Assembly: GCA_025451595.1 (NCBI GenBank)
Contig: JANWKD010000035.1
Location: 1 to 7,566, forward strand
DNA from: Candidatus Babeliales bacterium
GTDB lineage: Bacteria > Babelota > Babeliae > Babelales > JANWKD01
Length of the DNA: 7,566 bases
Reading direction: 5' to 3'
Positions 1 through 5,652 of the stretch are shown in pieces. Under the pieces are notes generated by a model. The model made no database searches, was not told the origin of the DNA, and saw nothing but the letters and a program-made list of their open reading frames with translations. Numbering within the stretch: position 1 is the first letter of the stretch; every line of letters begins with the position of its first letter. The position numbers and the translations under genes are program-made.

Positions 1-822
1 GATTCTGATTTTTATTTACGTATTGCACCTGAACTCTATCTGAAAAGATTAGTCATTGGCGGTTTTGAACGGGTTTATGAAATTAATAGAAATTTCCGCA
101 ATGAAGGTATTTCTACCAGGCATAATCCTGAATTTACGATGCTTGAATTTTATATGGCTTATCAAGATTATCATTTTATTATGGACTTCGTCGAACGATT
201 AATGCGCAAGGTGTTATTCGAAGCAGTAGGTACCTTGCAAGTAGCGTTTGGTTCTGATGCGATTGATTTTGCCAACTCATTTCGCCGTTTGAGCATTAAA
301 GATGCCGTAAAAGAATATATGGGACTTACGGATAATGATTTAAAAGCTGAATCGATAGATTCAATTTTAAAAAAATATAACGTAGCGCCTGCAAACACAC
401 AAGCTAGCGTTGCTGAAAAAATGTATGCATTGTTTGAAGAATGCGTTGAAAAACAGTTGCGACAACCAACCTTTATTATAGATTTTCCCATTGAAGTTTC
501 ACCGCTTGCAAAACGTGATGCGCATAATACCACCATAGCGGCCCGTTTTGAACTCTTTATTGCGGGTATGGAAATTGCAAATGGTTTTAATGAACTTAAT
601 GACCCGTTTGACCAAGCAGAACGTTTTAAAGAGCAAGTAAAAGCGCATAAGGCTGGTAATGTAGAAGCGCATCAATATGATGCTGATTATATTAAAGCAC
701 TTGAATATGGTTTGGCCCCAACTGTGGGAGTGGGTATCGGTATTGACCGTTTTACTATGCTTATGACCAATACTACTTCAATCAAAGACGTTATCTTATT
801 TCCAACGTTAAAAAAGATCTAA
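1..822 (+). CDS. lysS: Lysyl-tRNA synthetase, class II (C-terminal 273 residues; 5' end outside window)
   Basis: Cytoplasmic enzyme that uses ATP to charge tRNA-Lys with lysine. The frame is open from base 1, so the start codon and the N-terminal anticodon-binding OB domain lie upstream. The visible part is the class II catalytic core. Motif 2 (FRNEGISTRHNPEFT) occupies window residues 32-46, with its ATP-binding Arg at 33. The conserved block NGFNELND with downstream DQAERF follows at about residues 195-208. Motif 3 (GVGIGIDR) occupies residues 243-250, with its Arg encoded at 748-750. The protein ends DVILFPTLKKI, the usual DVI.FP close of bacterial LysRS. Agreement with the E. coli LysS sequence as I recall it is strong throughout, and no frameshift or missing motif is seen. 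The gene converges on the ankyrin gene at 856-1683, with a hairpin between them. AspRS and AsnRS share the fold, but the RHNPEFTMLE and NGFNELND wording is that of LysRS. Confidence 0.97.
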   Translation, partial: DSDFYLRIAPELYLKRLVIGGFERVYEINRNFRNEGISTRHNPEFTMLEFYMAYQDYHFIMDFVERLMRKVLFEAVGTLQVAFGSDAIDFANSFRRLSIKDAVKEYMGLTDNDLKAESIDSILKKYNVAPANTQASVAEKMYALFEECVEKQLRQPTFIIDFPIEVSPLAKRDAHNTTIAARFELFIAGMEIANGFNELNDPFDQAERFKEQVKAHKAGNVEAHQYDADYIKALEYGLAPTVGVGIGIDRFTMLMTNTTSIKDVILFPTLKKI

Positions 823-850
823 AAAAAGAAGGGCGCATTAAGCGCCCTTT
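821..850. terminator. Bidirectional intrinsic terminator between lysS and the first ankyrin gene
   Basis: GGGCGC (831-836) and GCGCCC (842-847) form a 6-bp GC stem with a 5-nt loop. Two flanking A-T pairs (829-830 with 848-849) extend it. On the minus strand the hairpin is followed by a near-continuous T run (complement of 821-830), so it is a canonical Rho-independent terminator for the gene ending at 856. In the plus direction only TTT follows, so termination of lysS is probably weaker. It is the only GC-rich hairpin in this AT-rich window. Confidence 0.85.
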
Positions 851-855
851 GCCAT

Positions 856-1683
856 TTATTGCACCGTGCATTTGCTTGAAGGCAATAATTTTTTGATTTC
901 ACCAGATGCATAATCTTCTGGCCCTTTCCCATAACGATCGCGAGTGGTTGTGGCTCCAGCTTGCAAAAGAAGTTTTACTGCTACCGTATCACCTTTTGAT
1001 GCTTTAATATGAAGAGGGGTATGGCCATTGACCTGTTCTTGCGCATTAGGGTTGGCTCCATTATCAAGAAGTAGTTTTGTTATTTGTCCGTGAGCATAGT
1101 GCAAGGCTACCTTACCGTCAAGATCTGTTTTGTTAACATCAGCTCCAAACGCTAATAACGTTTTTATGCACGGGACATGTTTTTTACTCGTGGCCAGAAT
1201 AAGGGGAGGAGTACGAAAGCAAGGCGCAGGTGCTTTTTTGTTACTTTTATCGGGGTTAGCTCCATATTCGGTAATGAGCTCTTTAATCATATCTGGTTCA
1301 TTTAAATGAACAGCCCATAGTAATGGCGTATAGCGTCCATTCGGCTTTGAAATGATGGTTTTATTTGGATTAATAAGACCTGTTAACGTGGTGAAAATTT
1401 GCTTCAATTCTTTTTTATTATTTCCAGCAATCGCATCATAAATTCGATCTCTGTAATTTGACTTATATTCATTATATCTTATTCCCTCGTTAATTGGGGT
1501 AAAGAAATCAAATATATTAAACTTTGGGTCTAAAGGTCGTTTAAGTTCTATGAGCTTTAGAGCACAGAGTTTTTTTAATGGAACAACTTCTTGATTAGGT
1601 TGATCCGTATTTGACCCAGAGGATACATCCATACCTGATAGAGACAAGATAGGAAGCAGTGCGAGAAATTTTAAAAATTTCAT
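856..1683 (-). CDS. Exported ankyrin-repeat protein (275 aa)
   Basis: Ankyrin repeats are helix-turn-helix protein-binding modules with no catalytic activity, so this is probably a scaffold or effector; its partner is unknown. Residues 1-16 (two Lys, then a hydrophobic run) look like a Sec signal peptide, followed by the junction SGMD. Residues 22-78 have no recognisable domain. Ankyrin repeats follow: a degenerate one near 80-109, then 117-146 (TPLLWAV..GANPD), 157-186 (TPPLILAT..GADVN), a shortened one at 188-215 (LHYAHGQITKLLLDNGANPN), 219-248 (NGHTPLHIKASKGD..LLLQAGA), and a partial cap at 250-267. The shortened repeat lacks part of its first helix loop. The ATG start is supported by GGAG at 1691-1694, 7 nt upstream. 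The gene lies 80 nt downstream of the next ankyrin gene on the same strand and ends at a strong terminator. The ankyrin call is secure; export is likely; the function is not known. Confidence 0.9.
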   Translation of the reverse strand: MKFLKFLALLPILSLSGMDVSSGSNTDQPNQEVVPLKKLCALKLIELKRPLDPKFNIFDFFTPINEGIRYNEYKSNYRDRIYDAIAGNNKKELKQIFTTLTGLINPNKTIISKPNGRYTPLLWAVHLNEPDMIKELITEYGANPDKSNKKAPAPCFRTPPLILATSKKHVPCIKTLLAFGADVNKTDLDGKVALHYAHGQITKLLLDNGANPNAQEQVNGHTPLHIKASKGDTVAVKLLLQAGATTTRDRYGKGPEDYASGEIKKLLPSSKCTVQ

Positions 1684-1741
1684 ATATAAACTCCATATAA
1701 AAAATAGGTTAATAATTAAAACTATGACTCATTATCATTTA

Positions 1742-1751
1742 ATTCAATTTG
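1742..1751 (-). promoter_or_regulatory. Putative -35-like element CAAATTGAAT
   Basis: Read on the minus strand this is CAAA followed by TTGAAT, about 60 nt upstream of the ATG at 1683. The same CAAATTGA octamer lies about 70 nt upstream of the starts at 2708 and 5994. The -10 element is not convincing: the hexamer 17 nt downstream is TAGTTT. If the element is real, this gene has its own promoter inside the 80-nt spacer and does not depend only on read-through from the upstream ankyrin gene. Confidence 0.3.
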
Positions 1752-1763
1752 TAAACAATGCGA

Positions 1764-2708
1764 TTATGGTAAAAATTTAAATCCTTGCTTTGGGTTTTCG
1801 CTCAGTGGTCGTTTAGATACGATTACGCGGGGGGCACGTTTCTGCTCTGCTATCGCCTGTTTAACTAAAGTTATTATTTCGGGGTTACCCGATGCGTTCG
1901 CCAATTCTAAAGCATTTTTTCCTGAATAGTTTGTAGCTGCAAAATTATGACCTGGAAACTCCAAAATCTTTTTTGTTTTATCTATGCTTCTTTGTTTAAT
2001 ATAGGCCATTAAAGGCGTCCAATTCCCGGCACGTAATGCATTAATATCTGCTCCATGTTTTATTAAAGTGGCAATTGTTTCCGGATTTTTTGCAACATGT
2101 AAAGGGGTATTCTCGCAAGCGCCAGAAAGATTAACGTCAGCTCCGCATGATACTAATGATTTAATGGCCTCTGTATTTCCACCTTCGCTTGCCCACATAA
2201 GAGGAGTAATTATCATCACTTTTGAATTAAATTCTTGTTCATTGGCAGATACTTGGTATTTATCTGAACATAGTAGACGAATAACATCAGGGTTATTAGC
2301 TGCTGCTGCTAACGTGACAAGGCTGATTGGATAAACACCATTATAACTTACCGAATTATATTTATTAGAATTGCGCAAGCCAATCTCATTTGGATTTATA
2401 GATGACTTATCAAATAACAATTTTAAACAATTTGCATTTGCTGAAGGTGTACTAACTGCATAAATAATGGATTTTGAATAATCGTTATTATTGTTCCCTA
2501 AAATCGAATGTGCTTCATTATAAGTCGAAAGTTCTTCATGAAGTTCTTGGGGAATAAGTCTTGGATTATATGCAATCTTTTTTGTAAATATGAGCTTGAA
2601 TATGCGCTCTTTAAGCGTCATATCTGAATTCGAATGAGCGGGATTCATTCCTGATATACAATAACTCATACCAAGAATGATAATAAATGTACTATTAATT
2701 AAATTCAC
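1764..2708 (-). CDS. Exported ankyrin-repeat protein (314 aa, GTG start)
   Basis: Probable protein-binding scaffold, partner unknown. The start codon is GTG (complement of 2706-2708), chosen because a strong AAAGGAG site lies 5 nt upstream. The N-terminus (NLINSTFIIILGMSYCISGMNPA) has a hydrophobic core but no Lys or Arg before it, so it is an atypical signal peptide; the cysteine at 17 does not sit in a good lipobox. Residues 25-75 are uncharacterised. Degenerate ankyrin-like units occur near 77-109 and 126-157. Clearer repeats follow at 168-193 (TPLMWASEGGNTEAIKSLVSCGADVN), 199-223 (NTPLHVAKNPETIATLIKHGADIN), 229-260 and 261-285. The repeat at 199-223 is short, like the short one in the neighbouring gene. 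A basic tail, rich in Lys, Arg and Pro, spans 286-314. The gene is divergent from the phospholipase at 2927 and shares a 218-bp spacer with it. The ankyrin call is secure; export is moderately supported. Confidence 0.88.
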   Translation of the reverse strand: MNLINSTFIIILGMSYCISGMNPAHSNSDMTLKERIFKLIFTKKIAYNPRLIPQELHEELSTYNEAHSILGNNNNDYSKSIIYAVSTPSANANCLKLLFDKSSINPNEIGLRNSNKYNSVSYNGVYPISLVTLAAAANNPDVIRLLCSDKYQVSANEQEFNSKVMIITPLMWASEGGNTEAIKSLVSCGADVNLSGACENTPLHVAKNPETIATLIKHGADINALRAGNWTPLMAYIKQRSIDKTKKILEFPGHNFAATNYSGKNALELANASGNPEIITLVKQAIAEQKRAPRVIVSKRPLSENPKQGFKFLP

Positions 2709-2711
2709 AAA

Positions 2712-2725
2712 TTCTCCTTTTGGAG
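2712..2725 (-). promoter_or_regulatory. Ribosome-binding site in a small CTCC-AAAA-GGAG hairpin
   Basis: On the minus strand the AAAGGAG site for the GTG start at 2708 is preceded by CTCC with a 4-nt A loop. The site can therefore pair with its own anti-SD mimic in a 4-bp stem, which flanking AAA/TTT could extend across a small internal loop. The SD assignment is firm and decides the GTG start. Regulation by the hairpin is inference, because the stem is short. Confidence 0.5.
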
Positions 2726-2747
2726 GTTTAGGCTATTTCAAGACTTT

Positions 2748-2789
2748 AGTATATAAATTTTAGCTTATATAAAAATATCAATTTGTCAA
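2748..2789 (-). promoter_or_regulatory. Possible promoter region of the 314-aa ankyrin gene
   Basis: The minus strand carries a perfect -35 hexamer TTGACA (complement of 2784-2789). It overlaps CAAATTGATA, which offers a second -35 (TTGATA). Downstream are TATATAAG and, at 2753-2748, TATACT, a good -10 match. None of the -35/-10 pairs has ideal 16-18 nt spacing (TTGATA to TTTATA is 18; TTGATA to TATACT is 22), so only the region, not the exact promoter, can be proposed. Confidence 0.35.
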
Positions 2790-2855
2790 TTTATCTGCAA
2801 TAACCATTATAAATAAAGAGTTATTTGATTGAAATTTGTTTCGGGAGAGTCTATT

Positions 2856-2884
2856 TTGGCACAAATCCTTATTTTATTTACAAA
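2856..2884 (+). promoter_or_regulatory. Putative promoter of the cPLA2-like gene
   Basis: TTGGCA (2856-2861, one mismatch to TTGACA) is followed after 17 nt by TACAAA (2879-2884, four of six -10 positions). An AT-rich leader of about 35 nt leads to AAAGGAA at 2914-2920, a good ribosome-binding site 6 nt before the ATG at 2927. Other AT-rich hexamers downstream (TATAAA, TATTAT) could serve as the -10, so the assignment is tentative. Confidence 0.35.
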
Positions 2885-2926
2885 TATAAATAAAATATTC
2901 TATTATAAAATAAAAAGGAATAGTCT

Positions 2927-5002
2927 ATGGGTAAAAACAACTGTTTTCTGTTAATTCTCGTTTTAGCTACTATTTCGTTCACTAAAACTGGTTCAGAAGA
3001 GTTGCTCATGGGTGCTGTGGATTATCTTGCTGGCATGATGCCTATTATTTCTGAAGATATAAAAAAAAGACTTGGTTGGTTAGGCGCCAGCGATCCCGTG
3101 TTATATAATGATTTTCAACAAAAAACTGCGGCATTGGAAAAGCAGATTCAACAAGAGTTGCTCAATTATAAAAAGGCCAAAGACAAAAAATCGCTCGAAA
3201 GAGTCAACGTATTATTAGATCAATTACGAGAAGAACAAAATGCACTTTTGGCGCAGGCCGAAAAAAAATTATCTGCGCAAGATTTTGCAAAGCTTAAATT
3301 AGAAATTGAATCGCGCCAGGTAGTCGCAAAAAAAGAATTAATGATAGTGCGGTTAAAGGATACCTTAACCACATTAGGCAAAACATATGCAACGACCCAT
3401 TATAAACAAAAATTAAATGAACAAAATCCTCACAAAAATGCTCAAGCCATCGTCAAACAGGATACGGATATTACCTATTTTGAAAAAATATTCCAACAAA
3501 AACGATATCCTTTTATCAAAAGAGGTTTAGAGCAATTTTTAGGAATGCCATTGTCTAGCGCACAAATTTTTAATACCGCATTTGTGGGTACCGGTGGTGG
3601 TTACCGTGCAATGACCTTAACACTGGGTTATTTGCGCGCGTTGCAAGAATCGGGCTTGCTCGATGCCACCATGTATATTTCTACCTTGTCTGGGTCTACC
3701 TGGCTTTTAGGGTCATGGGTTTTATTAGAGCATTCGCTTGCTGGGTTGCAAGATTATTATATTTCGTTAATTAATACGAATCAGTTTAATTTACATGCAT
3801 TAAAAACACAGATTGATCTGAGCAACTTAATTAATGATATCATCTGGCCAAAATTTATTTTTGGTCAACCGATTGGCTCTGTTGATTTATATGGTTCATT
3901 GCTTGCGCGTGCCTTATTTACTCAACTTGGTGATCAGCGACAAAAACAACATCTATCTGATCAATGGACTAAAATTCAAAATGGGCTCAAGCCATTTCCG
4001 TTGTACACGGCAGTATCGATGCACTCAGTAGGAGAAAAAGAGTATCGATATAACTGGTATGAGTTCAATCCGCTGGAAGTGCGTAATTTAGAAACGAATT
4101 TATATATTCCTGCTTACGCATTTGATTGGGAATTTTCAGAAGGTAAATCGATTCAGCCAGCTCCAGAGCAAAGCTTTGGGTATTTAATGGGAATTTTTGG
4201 TTCTGCATATGCCGTTAACTTCAAAGATATATATCGTATTAAAATTGATGAGCTCAATAAGGTAAAACCAAGTAGCACGTTAGATACCGTTCAATTAACG
4301 GCTACGAAAGAATTGTTACGTTCAATTTCTGAATTGACTATTGGGCCCTCGCGGATTTCACCAGCGCAACTTAACACTCCGTTTAAAAATATAGCAGATG
4401 TTTTTGATCTAAAAGGAGATGAATGGTTGAAAAATAGGCAGTATTTAACCTTTGTGGATGGCGGTATCGATTTTAATATTCCTATCAAGCCAGTGCTGCG
4501 CAAAGGACGTGACGTTAAGGTGATTATTATTGGTGAATCGTCAGGTGGCGCAGAAACAGCCAAAGATTTTTTAGTTTCGGTAAAAGCAACGCAGGACTAT
4601 TACAAAGCTCATTATAATCAAGAATTACATTATACACGCGTTGATAATGGTAGTAATAAAACCTTGCGATTATACAAAGATTTAAAAAATCCGAATGCTC
4701 CTCGTATTATTTTAGTGAACTACTTATACGATGAAAATTTAATAAAACGGGCAGAGCAAAACTCTGAACTGAAAGAAATTCTTGATACCTATAATCTACG
4801 TAATTTTAATTCACTTGATTGCGTTGCGAATGGTTTTTGCAATACGTTTAATTTTAATTATACCAAAGATAATTTCTTACAACTGCTCGGTATTGGTTAT
4901 TTTAACATGAAAGCCAATGAATCAGTTATTAAACAATTTATTAAAGATGAATTGATTAGTATGGAAGCCATGGAAGCAGAAGAACTCGGGTTTGGTTTTT
5001 AA
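2927..5002 (+). CDS. Exported cPLA2-type phospholipase A2 / lysophospholipase with coiled-coil N-terminal region (691 aa)
   Basis: Predicted lipid acyl hydrolase of the eukaryotic cytosolic PLA2 catalytic family (lysophospholipase catalytic domain). It would release fatty acids from glycerophospholipids with a Ser-Asp dyad. Residues 1-21 are a hydrophobic signal peptide. Residues 55-145 are Lys/Glu/Gln-rich and probably form a long helix or coiled coil. The catalytic domain starts near 185. GTGGGYRAM (221-229) gives the oxyanion glycines and Arg227; TLSGST gives nucleophile Ser255; VDGGIDFNIP gives Asp511. In human cPLA2-alpha, from memory, these are Arg200, Ser228 and Asp549; the 28-residue Arg-Ser spacing is identical. 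Further blocks match: YNWYEFNPLEV (375-385), GYLMGIFGSAYAV (418-430) and FCNTFNFNY (637-645), so the fold appears complete to the C-terminus. The Ser-Asp interval is shorter than in the human enzyme, suggesting a reduced lid, and no C2 domain is present. The ATG has a good RBS. Patatin is excluded by the motif wording. Family call very secure; substrate and location inferred. Confidence 0.93.
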   Translation: MGKNNCFLLILVLATISFTKTGSEELLMGAVDYLAGMMPIISEDIKKRLGWLGASDPVLYNDFQQKTAALEKQIQQELLNYKKAKDKKSLERVNVLLDQLREEQNALLAQAEKKLSAQDFAKLKLEIESRQVVAKKELMIVRLKDTLTTLGKTYATTHYKQKLNEQNPHKNAQAIVKQDTDITYFEKIFQQKRYPFIKRGLEQFLGMPLSSAQIFNTAFVGTGGGYRAMTLTLGYLRALQESGLLDATMYISTLSGSTWLLGSWVLLEHSLAGLQDYYISLINTNQFNLHALKTQIDLSNLINDIIWPKFIFGQPIGSVDLYGSLLARALFTQLGDQRQKQHLSDQWTKIQNGLKPFPLYTAVSMHSVGEKEYRYNWYEFNPLEVRNLETNLYIPAYAFDWEFSEGKSIQPAPEQSFGYLMGIFGSAYAVNFKDIYRIKIDELNKVKPSSTLDTVQLTATKELLRSISELTIGPSRISPAQLNTPFKNIADVFDLKGDEWLKNRQYLTFVDGGIDFNIPIKPVLRKGRDVKVIIIGESSGGAETAKDFLVSVKATQDYYKAHYNQELHYTRVDNGSNKTLRLYKDLKNPNAPRIILVNYLYDENLIKRAEQNSELKEILDTYNLRNFNSLDCVANGFCNTFNFNYTKDNFLQLLGIGYFNMKANESVIKQFIKDELISMEAMEAEELGFGF

Positions 5003-5010
5003 AATAAAAC

Positions 5011-5580
5011 TTAATTATTACAAAATTCGCCCGTTCTTGGAGCTAGAATCCTTAATATTTTCTGTGGGTTTTTAAATTTCGTTGCGAATTCGAAGGGGGT
5101 ATCTCCTTTATTATTAGCTGCTATATGATTTGGGTTTCTTTTACATATGAAACGAATTAAAGAGATATTCCGTTTTCCGATTGCCAAATGCAACGGTGTA
5201 TTACCATAAGGAGTTTGTGCATTAACATTCGCGCCAAGATCAATCAACATTTTTGCTAATTGCGTTTGCTCTTCTTTATTCTTATAGATTCCTTTGCACA
5301 CGTATAAAAGTGGCGTATACCCGTCATGATCAACCGCATTGATTTGCTCTTTAATCTTGCTATCAAACATTTTTATGTAATTTAATTGAACCTCTATAGG
5401 AAGAAATGAATGCAAAATTTTAAAAACGACCGGTTGATTTGCGGGTGTTCCCCGTTTTTCAAATGTTTTTAATAGACCTTCTGCTACTATCATCAATTGT
5501 CGATTTGATTCTTGATCGTGTTGCATTGCTTGTAAAAAAAGAGATAACGTAACAGTTGCTACTATTGCTAATATCTTCAT
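5011..5580 (-). CDS. Exported ankyrin-repeat protein (189 aa)
   Basis: Small putative protein-binding scaffold. The frame stays open upstream to a TTG at 5619, but the ATG at 5580 is chosen. It gives a clean signal peptide (MKILAIVATVTLSLFLQAMQ) and has AAAGGAG 10 nt upstream, whereas the TTG start would place that RBS inside the coding region and add a polar extension. Residues 21-80 have no clear domain. Three ankyrin units follow: 86-120 (DGYTPLLYVCKG..LIDLGANVN, about 35 residues because of an insertion), 125-157 (YGNTPLHLAIGKRNISLIRFICKRNPNHIAANN, canonical) and 158-180 (KGDTPFEFATKFKNPQKILRIL). Three repeats are few for a stable stack, so residues 21-80 may supply capping helices. It is tail-to-tail with the phospholipase, with 8 bp between stop codons, and lies 72 nt downstream of the small exported gene on the same strand. 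Its RBS is buried in a long stem-loop. Ankyrin identity is secure; the partner is unknown. Confidence 0.88.
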   Translation of the reverse strand: MKILAIVATVTLSLFLQAMQHDQESNRQLMIVAEGLLKTFEKRGTPANQPVVFKILHSFLPIEVQLNYIKMFDSKIKEQINAVDHDGYTPLLYVCKGIYKNKEEQTQLAKMLIDLGANVNAQTPYGNTPLHLAIGKRNISLIRFICKRNPNHIAANNKGDTPFEFATKFKNPQKILRILAPRTGEFCNN

Positions 5581-5587
5581 AACTAAA

Positions 5588-5627
5588 ATACTCCTTTGAA
5601 TGAAATAAAAATCATTCAAAAGAGTAT
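5588..5627 (-). promoter_or_regulatory. 16-bp stem-loop enclosing the ribosome-binding site of the 189-aa ankyrin gene
   Basis: Arms at 5588-5603 and 5612-5627 are inverted repeats of 16 bases with an 8-base loop. On the plus strand one position mismatches (C5594 against A5621). In the minus-strand RNA that pair becomes a G-U wobble, so the transcript can form an uninterrupted 16-bp stem. The AAAGGAG Shine-Dalgarno sequence sits wholly in the 3' arm, opposite CUCUUUU, and the ATG lies 7 nt beyond the stem. The layout fits a translational switch (fourU-like RNA thermometer or protein/RNA-controlled operator). An AU-rich intercistronic attenuator is the alternative, since UUUUAGUU follows the stem. 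The structure is directly visible; the function is inferred. Confidence 0.65.
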
Positions 5628-5652
5628 CAGATATTTTTTAGAAAACAAAATT

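Noticed and set aside
171..536. Antisense open frame inside lysS
   Set aside because: It lies opposite a strongly conserved LysRS core, has no RBS context, and its protein has no recognisable feature.
1724..1732. ATGACTCAT palindrome between the two ankyrin genes
   Set aside because: Nine bases in an AT-rich spacer with no second copy; too weak to call an operator.
2068..2334. Plus-strand open frame opposite the 314-aa ankyrin gene
   Set aside because: It is the complement of ankyrin repeats; no RBS or family similarity was seen.
2640..2660. Lipoprotein signal in the 314-aa ankyrin protein (Cys17)
   Set aside because: The residues before the cysteine (GMSY) do not fit a lipobox.
3834..4031. 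Short overlapping plus-strand frame inside the phospholipase
   Set aside because: It is out of frame within a conserved catalytic domain and has no independent support.
4291..4563. Antisense frame inside the phospholipase
   Set aside because: It is opposite the region encoding the catalytic Asp; composition looks like a shadow.
4961..4978. Direct repeat ATGGAAGC(C/A) near the end of the phospholipase
   Set aside because: A two-copy 9-base slip encoding MEAMEA in the acidic tail; no sign of a functional repeat.
2927..5002. Patatin-like phospholipase as the family of the 691-aa protein
   Set aside because: Patatins use a G.SGG/GTSTG pattern and a DGG/DGA aspartate in a different surrounding. 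GGGYRAM, LSGSTW and TFNFNY are the wording of the cPLA2 family.
5581..5619. TTG start at 5619 for the 189-aa ankyrin gene
   Set aside because: It would put the strong AAAGGAG inside the coding region and a polar stretch before the signal peptide. The ATG at 5580 explains both.
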